Source of the DNA: Micromonospora olivasterospora
GTDB taxonomy: Bacteria; Actinomycetota; Actinomycetes; Mycobacteriales; Micromonosporaceae
Assembly (NCBI RefSeq): GCF_007830265.1
Contig: NZ_VLKE01000001.1
Span: 2,418,001-2,482,000 of the forward strand
Reading direction: 5' to 3'
DNA length: 64,000 nucleotides
Shown: positions 47,525 to 54,888 of the stretch, piece by piece
Position numbering within the stretch: position 1 is the first letter of the stretch
How the letters are laid out: each line of letters starts with the position of its first letter
Position numbers and translations under genes: made by a program
The notes under the pieces: generated by a model
Databases searched by the model: none
What the model saw: only the letters and a program-made list of their open reading frames with translations
Told to the model about the DNA's origin: nothing

Positions 47525-49119
47525 CGCCCGCCCGTCTGCACCTGGTCACCGACCACCCGCAAGCCACCGGCGAGGAAACCGCGGGCGGCCCGCTGTGGGA
47601 TGTTCCAGTGCCCTTGACCGGCCCCACCGCCGCGCCGCCGCCGTTCCCGGTCGACGTGTTCCCCCGTTGGCTGGCCGACATGGTGACCGGCGTCGCCCGG
47701 TTCACCGCCACCGACCCGGCCATGGCCGGAACCCTCGCCGTCGCCGTGCTGTCCGCGTGCGCGGGTGGCCGGTTGGAGGTGGAGCCGGTGGCCGGGTGGC
47801 GGGAGCCGGTGAACGTGTTCGCCGCCGTCATCGCCGGCCCTGGCGAGCGCAAGTCACCCGTTCACCGGACCATGACGGCACCGCTGTTCGCGGCGCAGTC
47901 GACACTCGCCGAGGCGATGCGACCGAGGATCGCCGAGGCCGCCGCGCTACGCGACATCGCCGACCGGCAAGCCGAACAGGCCAAAGCCCAAGCAGCGAAG
48001 GCCACCGACCCCGGCAAGCGCGACGACGCCGCCGCCGAAGCCGTGGCCGCCGCCATCGCCGCCGAAGCCATCACCGTGCCGACCCTGCCCCGGCTGATCG
48101 TGGACGACGCCACCCCCGAAGCCCTTATCGGCCTGATGGCCGCCAACGGCGGACGCATGGCGATCATCAGCGATGAGGGCGGCATCTTCGACACCCTCGC
48201 CGGCCGCTACTCCGGCACCCCGAACCTCGACCCCTACCTGAAAGGCCACGCGGGACAGCCGATGAGCAACGAGCGGCAGACCCGCGAAGGTGCCTCGGTC
48301 GACAAGCCCGCGCTGACCGTGTGCGTGATGGCGCAACCGGTCGTGCTGCGCAAGTTCGGCGGAAACGCCGACCTCGCCGGTCGTGGCCTGCCGGCCCGGT
48401 TCCTGTTCGCGCTTCCGCGCTCGCTGGCCGGATACCGGCCCGTGGACACACCACCGGTCCCGGAGCAGGTGGCCGCCGGCTACCGGCACCACGTACACGG
48501 CCTGGCCGCCACCCTCGCCGAGTGGGAAGACCCGGCCGTGGTCACCCTCACCGAAGAGGCCGGAAAGGTGCGCCGCGCCGCCGCCGAGCAGGTCGAGGCG
48601 GAACTACGGCCCGGCGGGAGCCTCTACGACGTGCGCGAATGGGGCAACAAGCTCTCCGGTGCCACCCTCCGGTTGGCCGGGTTGCTGCACGTCGCCCACC
48701 ACCCAACCGACGCATGGCGACGGCCCATCGACGCCGACCGAATGGCCGACGCCGTGCGGCTCGCGGAGTTCTTCGCCGCCCACTACCGGGCCGCCATCGC
48801 CACCATCGGCACCGACACCGCAGCGGAAAACGCCCGATACGTGCTCGGCGTACTCACCGCCAAGGGCATGACCACCTTCACCCGCCGCGAACTACACCGC
48901 CGGGTGTCCCGCCGCCTGCCCAAGTCCGACGAGGTGTCGGCGGTGCTCGCCGAACTGGCCGCCCTCGGGTGGGTCCGACAGGGGCCGGACGGCCGGTACG
49001 AGCTGCACCCCCGCGCCGTCGCCGAGGACCCCGGAAGCGTTGACACGCTGACACCCGCCCCCGACGGCGACATATCCGCAGGTCAGCATGGTCGGGAAGG
49101 TGTCAACGGGGCGCGTTGA
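47521..49119 (+). CDS. YfjI-like (DUF3987) replication-associated protein
   Basis: 532 residues. A P-loop-like segment VIAGPGERKSPVHRTM, a long charged helix (RQAEQAKAQAAKATDPGKRD), LIVDDATPEALIGLMAANGG and AIISDEGGIFDTLAGRYSG, then a C-terminal helical and winged-helix region. Matches DUF3987 proteins that pair with Prim-Pol in mobile elements and probably act as a helicase-like partner. The C-terminal codons overlap the first copy of the 8-bp repeat array. Confidence 0.85.
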   Translation: MTPARLHLVTDHPQATGEETAGGPLWDVPVPLTGPTAAPPPFPVDVFPRWLADMVTGVARFTATDPAMAGTLAVAVLSACAGGRLEVEPVAGWREPVNVFAAVIAGPGERKSPVHRTMTAPLFAAQSTLAEAMRPRIAEAAALRDIADRQAEQAKAQAAKATDPGKRDDAAAEAVAAAIAAEAITVPTLPRLIVDDATPEALIGLMAANGGRMAIISDEGGIFDTLAGRYSGTPNLDPYLKGHAGQPMSNERQTREGASVDKPALTVCVMAQPVVLRKFGGNADLAGRGLPARFLFALPRSLAGYRPVDTPPVPEQVAAGYRHHVHGLAATLAEWEDPAVVTLTEEAGKVRRAAAEQVEAELRPGGSLYDVREWGNKLSGATLRLAGLLHVAHHPTDAWRRPIDADRMADAVRLAEFFAAHYRAAIATIGTDTAAENARYVLGVLTAKGMTTFTRRELHRRVSRRLPKSDEVSAVLAELAALGWVRQGPDGRYELHPRAVAEDPGSVDTLTPAPDGDISAGQHGREGVNGAR

Positions 49120-49267
49120 CAGCCGTCGACAGGCGTTGACACCCCCACCGCCGGCCCGCCCGGTGTCAACGGGTGTCAACGCCTGTCAACGGGGGGCGTT
49201 GACACCCCGGCACCCACTCTCACCTGCGGAAACGCTCGTGTGTCGGCCGATTGTCAACGTGTCAACG
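49038..49267. repeat. Ten perfect TGTCAACG repeats (candidate origin or operator array)
   Basis: TGTCAACG or its complement CGTTGACA occurs at 49038, 49101, 49114, 49134, 49164, 49174, 49184, 49197, 49252 and 49260, all perfect. Two pairs (49101/49114 and 49184/49197) form the same dyad, TGTCAACG-N5-CGTTGACA; three copies at 49164-49191 are direct with 10-bp spacing and two at 49252-49267 abut. The array lies after the Prim-Pol/YfjI genes and before the excisionase/integrase genes. Confidence 0.9.
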
Positions 49268-49323
49268 CTTCCCGGCCTCTCCCGGCCGCGCCCGACCCGC
49301 CGCCCCCACCGCCGGCACCTCGG

Positions 49324-49417
49324 AACGACCCGCTGAGAGCCACCGAGACGGTTTCGCCCTACGCCTTACACCGGGCCGCCTCTGATCTTGGCTCTACGAC
49401 ACTCTCAGCGGGTCGTT
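49324..49417. repeat. 16-bp inverted repeat upstream of the excision genes
   Basis: AACGACCCGCTGAGAG (49324-49339) and its exact complement CTCTCAGCGGGTCGTT (49402-49417), 62 bases apart. The enclosed and following DNA to 49487 has relatively low GC and no gene. May form a large stem-loop, an operator loop or part of a replication origin. Confidence 0.85.
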
Positions 49418-49487
49418 GTATGCCCTTCTGTGGCGATGCCTCCCCGATCCTCCGCAAGTAACCCGCATCGACTGAAAGGCCCTCAGC

Positions 49488-49655
49488 GTGCGAATCAGGC
49501 TCCATGGCACCCCTGCTGAAACAGCCGCAGCGCTCGCCGCCATCGCCCAAGTGCTGCACATCCGCCAGGTCAGCCGGCCCTACCCCGACCGCCGATCCCC
49601 GATGTTCCAGCGCATCTACCTCGACGCCACCCCGAGGAAGGACGCCCGCCGATGA
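49488..49655 (+). CDS. Small hypothetical protein before the excisionase
   Basis: 55 residues from GTG 49488 to TGA 49653-49655. Translation VRIRLHGTPAETAAALAAIA then VLHIRQVSRPYPDRRSPMFQ and YLDATPRKDARR is well folded-looking, with GC third-position bias. Its stop overlaps the excisionase ATG (ATGA). Related small proteins are common ahead of xis in actinomycete elements and phages; function unknown. Confidence 0.65.
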   Translation: MRIRLHGTPAETAAALAAIAQVLHIRQVSRPYPDRRSPMFQRIYLDATPRKDARR

Positions 49656-49858
49656 CCACCCGCCGCACCCCGACCGGCAACCTGCTCACCCTCGCCGAAG
49701 TCCTGGACGAACTCCGCGTACCCCGGTCGACCTTCTTCCGCTGGAAGGCCACCGGCCGCGCACCCCGAACCATCAAGTACCCGAACGGCAGCCTGTACGT
49801 CCGCCGTCGCGACCTGGACGCCTGGCTTACCGATCACGAGGAAGAGGCAGCCGCTTGA
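49652..49858 (+). CDS. xis: Excisionase (MerR-like helix-turn-helix)
   Basis: 68 residues. LLTLAEVLDELRVPRSTFFR then WKATGRAPRTIKYPNGSLYV and RRDLDAWLTDH is the standard excisionase-type winged helix. Should bend att DNA and favour excision with the integrase. Overlaps both neighbours (ATGA before, TTGA after). Confidence 0.9.
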   Translation: MTTRRTPTGNLLTLAEVLDELRVPRSTFFRWKATGRAPRTIKYPNGSLYVRRRDLDAWLTDHEEEAAA

Positions 49859-51279
49859 GCAGCTACAGCGTGCGAATCCACGCGATCCTGGCCAACGAAC
49901 TGTCCGGCAAGAAGAAGTCCTACACGGTTCGATGGAAGGTCGCTGATAAGCCGTTTCGGAAGACGTTCGCCACCCGCGCACTGGCCGAGAGCTTCCGATC
50001 AAAGCTGGTCGTGGCGCAGCGCGAGGGAACCGCGTTCGATGAGAAGAACGGGCTACCCGAACCGATGGCCCGAGAGCTGACCAGCCGTAATTGGTACGAC
50101 CTCGCCATCGCTTTCGTGGACATGAAGTGGCCGCGCGCCGCAGCCACCCAGCGCAAGAGCATCGCTGACGCCCTCACCACGGTTACGCCCGCCCTGCTCG
50201 CCACATCGCGCGGAGCGCCGGCCGAAGCGGATATCCGCCACGCGCTCTACGTCTGGATATTCAACAAGTTGCAGCGCGACCGCGACAACGGCGTGCCGCC
50301 CGAGCGCATCGCACCGGTTGTCCGGTGGCTCGGCGCGAACACACTGCCACTGGCGGAGGTGGCAAACCCGGCCACCATTAGAAAAGCGCTCGACTTGCTG
50401 ACGACTCGGATTGACGGACGACCGGCCGCCGCAAATACCGTCGCGAGGAAACGCGCAGTCTTCTACAGCGCGTTGAAGTACGCCGTGGAACTGCGTTATC
50501 TCGACGCCCACCCGATGGACTTCATCCAGTGGCGAGCGCCGAAGAACACCGATCAGGTCGACCGAAAGGTGGTAGTCAACCCAAAACAAGCCCGTGCGCT
50601 GCTCACGGCGGTCGGCCAACGCGATCCACACTTGGAAGGCTTTTTCGCCTGCATGTACTTCGCCGCCCTCCGGCCGTCTGAGGTGATCCACCTACGCGCC
50701 GATGAATGCGAGCTACCCGAGCAGGGATGGGGGTGGCTTCACCTCAGCGGCTCCACACAGCAGGTTGGCGAGGATTGGAGCGACAGCGGCGAATCGCTGG
50801 AAGATCGCGAGTTGAAGCACCGGGCGAAGAAGGCGACCCGCGACGTGCCGGCCTGCCCGGAACTGGTTCGCATCCTGCGGCACCACCTACGGACGCACTG
50901 CCGGGACGCCAACGGCCGCATGTTCAACGCCGCTGGCGCTCGCGTCGCTCCGGTGTCCAAGAGCACGTATCTACGCGCATGGCGACAAGCGCGGGAGGCT
51001 GCGCTGACGCCAGTTCAGCAGCGGTCGCCACTGGCGCACCGGCCATACGACCTGCGGCACGCTGCCGTGTCGCTCTGGCTCAACGCCGGCGTGCCGGCTA
51101 CCCAGGTCGCCCAGTGGGCCGGGCACAGCGTGCATGTGCTGTTGAAGGTCTACGCGTCGTGCATCGACGGACAGGACGAGGCGGCGCGGAAGCGAATCGA
51201 GGGAGCGTTGGGCACCGAGCAGCCGGAAGTGGCCGAGAGCGAGCCGGAGACGCCGACACGTATACGACACGACCAGTGA
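49855..51279 (+). CDS. int: Tyrosine-type integrase
   Basis: About 474 residues, probably from TTG 49855, whose last bases overlap the excisionase stop; GTG 49870 is an alternative. N-terminal arm-binding part (SYTVRWKVADKPFRKTFATR), SAM-like core-binding domain, then the catalytic domain: FAALRPSEVIHLRAD (Arg), SPLAHRPYDLRHAAVSLWLN (H/R box) and WAGHSVHVLLKVYASC (His and nucleophile Tyr). It lies 84 bases from attR, the standard place. Targets tRNA-Ser(UGA) by the att evidence. Confidence 0.95.
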   Translation: MSSYSVRIHAILANELSGKKKSYTVRWKVADKPFRKTFATRALAESFRSKLVVAQREGTAFDEKNGLPEPMARELTSRNWYDLAIAFVDMKWPRAAATQRKSIADALTTVTPALLATSRGAPAEADIRHALYVWIFNKLQRDRDNGVPPERIAPVVRWLGANTLPLAEVANPATIRKALDLLTTRIDGRPAAANTVARKRAVFYSALKYAVELRYLDAHPMDFIQWRAPKNTDQVDRKVVVNPKQARALLTAVGQRDPHLEGFFACMYFAALRPSEVIHLRADECELPEQGWGWLHLSGSTQQVGEDWSDSGESLEDRELKHRAKKATRDVPACPELVRILRHHLRTHCRDANGRMFNAAGARVAPVSKSTYLRAWRQAREAALTPVQQRSPLAHRPYDLRHAAVSLWLNAGVPATQVAQWAGHSVHVLLKVYASCIDGQDEAARKRIEGALGTEQPEVAESEPETPTRIRHDQ

Positions 51280-51332
51280 GACGCGACGGCCCCGAGCGGG
51301 ACGAAGTGAGACTGATTCACCATCCATAGACA

Positions 51333-51373
51333 CGCCCCCTGACCGGCGTTCGCGCTGGTCAGGGGGCGTTTTT
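51333..51373 (+). terminator. Terminator after the integrase
   Basis: A 12-bp stem (CGCCCCCTGACC 51333-51344 / GGTCAGGGGGCG 51357-51368) with a TTTTT tract. Near-identical in sequence, loop and context to the hairpin at 35188-35226. Confidence 0.85.
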
Positions 51374-51446
51374 GCTGTTCGGGTGAGCGGAGGGTGTGGG
51401 ATTCGAACCCACGAAGACATCGCTGCCTTACCGGTTTTCAAGACCA
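51363..51446. repeat. attR: 84-bp direct repeat within tRNA-Ser(UGA)
   Basis: Identical to 35216-35299. The repeat covers the terminator end, the spacer and the tRNA from its 3' end to the anticodon loop; the 5' part of the tRNA (51447-51474) lies outside, on the chromosomal side. The element therefore supplies the 3' part of a working tRNA gene. Confidence 0.93.
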
Positions 51447-51474
51447 GCGCCATCGGCCACTAGGCGAACCCTCC
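51388..51474 (-). tRNA. tRNA-Ser (anticodon UGA), reconstituted at the element border
   Basis: 87 nt on the minus strand: acceptor GGAGGGT/ACCCTCC, discriminator G, anticodon loop CTTGAAA, long variable arm, T-arm GTGGGTTCGAATCCCAC. Its 3' part comes from the integrated element; the displaced original 3' end is at 35241-35299. Confidence 0.96.
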
Positions 51475-51578
51475 CGGCGCACGCCCCGAGGGACGCGACC
51501 GCTGCCTAGTCTGCCAGAAGCCGACCAGTAACCGAGCCCGCGTCCCATCGTTGGCGCCGGGATGACGGATCGTGGGAC

Positions 51579-51753
51579 ACCCCGACCGTCGTGCTGGTCA
51601 CCGGGCTCATGGGCCATCGGCAGATCCACAGTGGCCGAGCTGCTGGCCCGCGCGATGCCCCGCTCGATGCACCTGCATGGCGGCCCGGCGCGCCCCGACC
51701 AGACGGTGGAGGAGATCCTGGCCCGGGCGTGGACGGCGGGGCGGGTCGGGTAA
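51579..51753 (+). pseudogene. Fragment of a P-loop kinase-like (AAA_33) protein
   Basis: The start TVVLVTGLMG is the strand before a P-loop, but the expected GAGKS is scrambled (GCCATCGGCAG) and the frame shifts; STVAELLARAMPRSMHLHGG and TVEEILARAWTAGRVG follow in a second frame and stop at 51753. Only the first and last parts of a small nucleotide kinase remain. Confidence 0.55.
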
Positions 51754-51762
51754 GACTGGTCC

Positions 51763-52740
51763 ATGCGTGCGATCACGATTCCGGAACCCGGCGGACCCGA
51801 GGCGCTCGTCTGGGCGGAGGTGCCCGATCCCCAGCCCGGCCCCGGCGAGGTGGTCGTGGACGTGCGGGCCAGCGCGGTCAACCGCGCCGACCTGCTGCAA
51901 CGCCAGGGGCACTACTCGCCCCCGCCGGGCGCGTCGCCGTACCCCGGTCTGGAGTGCTCGGGGGTGATCAGCGCGATCGGGCCGGACGTGGCGGGGTGGG
52001 CGGTCGGCCAGGAGGTCTGCGCGCTGCTGGCCGGCGGCGGCTACGCCGAGCGGGTGGCCGTGCCCGCCGGGCAACTGCTGCCGGTGCCGGACGGCGTCGG
52101 CCTGGTCGACGCGGCGGCGCTGCCCGAGGTGGCCTGCACGGTCTGGTCGAACGTGGTGCGGCTGGCGGGGCTCGCGACGGGCGAGACCCTGCTGGTGCAC
52201 GGCGGCGGCAGCGGGATCGGCACGTTCGCCGTCCAGCTCGGCACGGCACTCGGCGCGACGGTGGTGGTGACCGCGCGGGCGGCGAAGCACGAGCGACTGC
52301 GCGAGCTGGGCGCCGCGCACACGATCGACTACGGGGAGCAGGACTTCGTCGAGGAGCTGCGACGGGTCACCGACGGCCGGGGCGCGGACGTCATCCTCGA
52401 CATCATGGGCGCGGCGTACCTGGCCCGGAACGTGGCGGCCCTGGCCACCGGCGGCCGGCTCGTGGTGATCGGCATGCAGGGCGGCCGCAAGGCGGAGCTG
52501 GATCTCGGCGCGCTGCTCGCCAAGCGGGCCTCGGTGGCGGCCACCGCGCTGCGGTCGCGGCCGCTGGCGGAGAAGGCGGCGATCGTGGCGGGCGTACGCG
52601 AGCAGGTCTGGCCGCTGGTGTCGGCGGGCGCGGTGCGGCCGGTGGTCGACCGGCGGCTGCCGATGGCCGAGGCCGCCGAGGCGCACCGGCTGGTCGAGTC
52701 CAACGCGCACCTCGGCAAGGTGCTGCTCACGGTCGGCTGA
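51763..52740 (+). CDS. NAD(P)H:quinone oxidoreductase, zinc-free MDR type
   Basis: 325 residues. VRASAVNRADLLQRQGHYSP, PYPGLECSGVISAIGPDV and the Rossmann loop LLVHGGGSGIGTFAVQLGTA are the marks of the PIG3/QorA-like branch of the MDR superfamily, without zinc ligands. Reduces quinones or enones with NADPH. SoxR gene follows on the opposite strand, 2 bases apart, suggesting a redox-cycling context. Confidence 0.93.
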   Translation: MRAITIPEPGGPEALVWAEVPDPQPGPGEVVVDVRASAVNRADLLQRQGHYSPPPGASPYPGLECSGVISAIGPDVAGWAVGQEVCALLAGGGYAERVAVPAGQLLPVPDGVGLVDAAALPEVACTVWSNVVRLAGLATGETLLVHGGGSGIGTFAVQLGTALGATVVVTARAAKHERLRELGAAHTIDYGEQDFVEELRRVTDGRGADVILDIMGAAYLARNVAALATGGRLVVIGMQGGRKAELDLGALLAKRASVAATALRSRPLAEKAAIVAGVREQVWPLVSAGAVRPVVDRRLPMAEAAEAHRLVESNAHLGKVLLTVG

Positions 52741-52742
52741 CC

Positions 52743-53192
52743 TCAGTCAGGGTCGCCGTTGGGCAACATCAGGCGGGCGCCGGGCCCCTCGCCCGACAGC
52801 TTGTCCTCCGGGTTGTACAGGGTGCAGCGCTGCAGGGACAGGCAGCCGCAGCCGATGCAGGAGTCGAGATCGTCGCGGAGCTTGGACAGCAGCCGGATCT
52901 TCTCGTCCAGCCGGGCCCGCCAGGCGGTGGAGAGCCTGGCCCAGTCGGCCGCGGTCGGGGTGCGGGAGGCGGGCAGGGAGTCGAGCGCCTCGCGGATCTC
53001 CTCCAGCGAGATGCCGACCTGCTGCGAGATCCGCACGAACGCCACCCGGCGCAGCTCGCTGCGGGCGTACCGGCGCTGGTTGCCGCCGGTGCGCTCGGCG
53101 TGGATCAGGCCGAGGCGCTCGTAGTAGCGCAGCGCCGAGGGCGCGACGCCGCTGCGGGCGGCGAGCTGCCCGATCGTGAGTGACTCCTGCAT
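52743..53192 (-). CDS. soxR: Redox-sensing regulator SoxR
   Basis: 149 residues. MerR-type N-terminus (LTIGQLAARSGVAPSALRYY, then ERLGLI) and the 2Fe-2S ligand cluster CIGCGCLSLQRC near residue 120. In actinomycetes SoxR senses redox-active metabolites rather than driving soxS. A 20-bp dyad 14 bases upstream of its start is the likely binding site. ATG at 53192. Confidence 0.96.
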   Translation of the reverse strand: MQESLTIGQLAARSGVAPSALRYYERLGLIHAERTGGNQRRYARSELRRVAFVRISQQVGISLEEIREALDSLPASRTPTAADWARLSTAWRARLDEKIRLLSKLRDDLDSCIGCGCLSLQRCTLYNPEDKLSGEGPGARLMLPNGDPD

Positions 53193-53205
53193 CAGGTTCG
53201 CCTTG

Positions 53206-53225
53206 AGTTGAAGTGGACTTCAACT
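53206..53225. promoter_or_regulatory. SoxR-box-like palindrome
   Basis: AGTTGAAGT-GG-ACTTCAACT, 9-bp perfect arms around a 2-bp centre, the size and symmetry of MerR/SoxR operators (compare the CCTCAAGTTAACTTGAGG type). Lies between soxR and the transketolase genes and could control both. Confidence 0.75.
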
Positions 53226-53373
53226 TGCAGGCTAGCCGCATGACCATCATGCCCGCCACCGCCCCGGCCCTCACCGGCGGTCCGCCCCCTCGCCCGCCGG
53301 CCCGCCGGCCCCTCCGGCCCAGGTCGCGCCGCTGATCGAGCGGGTCCGCGCCGGGCGGGAGTTCGGCGCCAAC

Positions 53374-53991
53374 GTGTACTCCACGGTCGACGTGCTCTGG
53401 GTGCTCTACGACCGGGTGCTGCGGATCACCCCGGAGACCGCCGACGACCCCGACCGGGACCGGTTCCTGCTCTCCAAGGGGCACGCCGTCGCCGGCTACT
53501 ACGCCGTGCTGGCCGCCAAGGGCTTCGTACCCGTCGAGTGGCTGGACGACCAGGGCGGCCCGGACAGCCGGCTCGGCGACCATCCGGACCGGCTGCTGGT
53601 GCCGGGGGTGGAGATCGGCTCCGGATCGCTGGGCCACGGCCTCGGCCTGGGCGTGGGCACCGCGCTCGGGCTGCGGGCCCAGGGCCTGCTGACCCCCCGG
53701 GTGTACGTCCTGCTCGGCGACGCCGAGCTGGACGAGGGCTCCAACCACGAGGCGATCGCGTACGCGGGCGCGGTCGGGCTGGCGAACCTGACCGCCGTGG
53801 TGATCGACAACGGCTCGGCCACCCACGGCTGGCCGGGCGGCGGCGCGGCGGCCCGGTTCGCCGTCAACGGATGGACCGCCGCGACGGTGGACGGGCGAGA
53901 CCACGACGCCCTGCACGCCGCCCTCACCGGGCAGGACGGGAACCGGCCGCACGCGGTCGTCGCGGTCGTACGGGACGGGGAGCGAGCATGA
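53374..53991 (+). CDS. Transketolase, N-terminal (thiamine-binding) subunit
   Basis: Shortest open form is 205 residues from GTG 53374. Clear homology starts earlier (VAPLIERVRAGREFGANVYS from about 53331), but no start precedes it in frame; the natural-looking start ATG 53240 (MTIMPATAPALTGG) is in another frame, so one base is gained or lost in the Pro-rich GC run near 53280-53320. Motifs: FLLSKGHAVAGYYAVLA, GSLGHGLGLGVGTALG and the thiamine-diphosphate motif GDAELDEGSNHEA...NLTAVVIDN. Forms one enzyme with the next gene. Confidence 0.85.
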   Translation: MYSTVDVLWVLYDRVLRITPETADDPDRDRFLLSKGHAVAGYYAVLAAKGFVPVEWLDDQGGPDSRLGDHPDRLLVPGVEIGSGSLGHGLGLGVGTALGLRAQGLLTPRVYVLLGDAELDEGSNHEAIAYAGAVGLANLTAVVIDNGSATHGWPGGGAAARFAVNGWTAATVDGRDHDALHAALTGQDGNRPHAVVAVVRDGERA

Positions 53992-54881
53992 TGCGGGAAG
54001 CATTCGTCGACGCCACGACGGCGCTGCTGGCCGAGATGCCGCGCACCGCGCTGGTGCTCGCCGACATCTCGGCGGCCTCGTTCGCCCCGGCCGCCGAGCG
54101 GCACCCCGACCGGGTGCTGAACGTCGGCATCCGGGAGCAGCTGATGGTGGGGGTGGCGGGCGGGCTCGCCCTGACCGGGCTGCGCCCGGTGGTGCACAGC
54201 TACGCGCCGTTCCTCGTCGAGCGGGCGTACGAGCAGATCAAGCTCGACCTCGACCACCAGGGGGCCGGCGCGGTGCTGGTCAGCGTCGGGGCGTCGTACG
54301 ACCGGGCCGCCGCCGGCCGCACCCACCTCTCGCCGGCCGACGTCGCCCTGATCGACACCCTGCACGGCTGGACGGTGCACGTGCCCGGCCACGCCGACGA
54401 GGTGCCCGCCCTGCTCCGGGCGGCGGTCGACGGCGACGGGCCCGCGTACGTGCGGCTGTCGACGCAGGCCAACGCCCGGCCGCGCGGCGGCGACGGCGCG
54501 CTGGACGTGGTGCGGGACGCGGGGCCGGGGGCGCCGCTGCTGGTCGCGGTGGGACCTACGCTGGACGCGGCGCTCGCGGCGGTCGCGGGACTTCCGGTGA
54601 CGGTGGCGTACACGCATCGGCCCCGGCCGTTCGACATCGCCGGGCTGCGGGCGCTCGCGGGCGCCGAGGTGATCCTGGTCGAGCCCTACCTCGCGGGCAC
54701 GTCCGCGCGGGTGGTGGGCGACGCGCTGGCGGACCGGCCGCATCGGCTGCTCGCGCTGGGGGTGGGGCGGGAGGAGCTGCGGCGGTACGGCTCCGCGGAG
54801 GACCACACCCGCTGGCACGGGCTGGACGCGGCGGGCCTGCGGCGCTCGGTCGGCGCCCTCCTGGCCTCGCCGCGCGGCTGA
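53988..54881 (+). CDS. Transketolase, C-terminal (pyrimidine-binding) subunit
   Basis: 297 residues; ATG 53988 overlaps the previous stop. NVGIREQLMVGVAGGLALTG contains the catalytic Glu that activates thiamine diphosphate, followed by YAPFLVERAYEQIKLDL and a C-terminal swivel domain (VAVGPTLDAALAAVAG, VEPYLAGTSARVVGD). Split transketolases of this size usually serve special pentose or secondary pathways rather than the central pathway. Convergent with the glycosyltransferase gene. Confidence 0.92.
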   Translation: MMREAFVDATTALLAEMPRTALVLADISAASFAPAAERHPDRVLNVGIREQLMVGVAGGLALTGLRPVVHSYAPFLVERAYEQIKLDLDHQGAGAVLVSVGASYDRAAAGRTHLSPADVALIDTLHGWTVHVPGHADEVPALLRAAVDGDGPAYVRLSTQANARPRGGDGALDVVRDAGPGAPLLVAVGPTLDAALAAVAGLPVTVAYTHRPRPFDIAGLRALAGAEVILVEPYLAGTSARVVGDALADRPHRLLALGVGREELRRYGSAEDHTRWHGLDAAGLRRSVGALLASPRG

Positions 54882-54888
54882 GCGGAGG

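Larger units (their letters stand above)
35216..51446. mobile_element. Integrated AICE (pSAM2-type) in tRNA-Ser(UGA)
   Basis: About 16.2 kb between 84-bp att repeats. It contains, left to right, a cargo pair, HAD phosphatase and GntR regulator on the minus strand, then a plus-strand train of small genes, NUDIX, membrane proteins, TraB/FtsK DNA translocase, zinc-finger peptides, primase-polymerase, a DUF6884-like protein, a YfjI-like protein, a repeat array, excisionase and tyrosine integrase next to attR. Single-FtsK-protein conjugation of double-stranded DNA plus replicative excision genes is the definition of actinomycete integrative and conjugative elements. All modules appear intact. Confidence 0.93.

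Noticed and set aside
49038..49267. CRISPR array
   Set aside because: The repeats are only 8 bp, occur in both orientations with irregular spacing and have no spacer pattern or cas genes.
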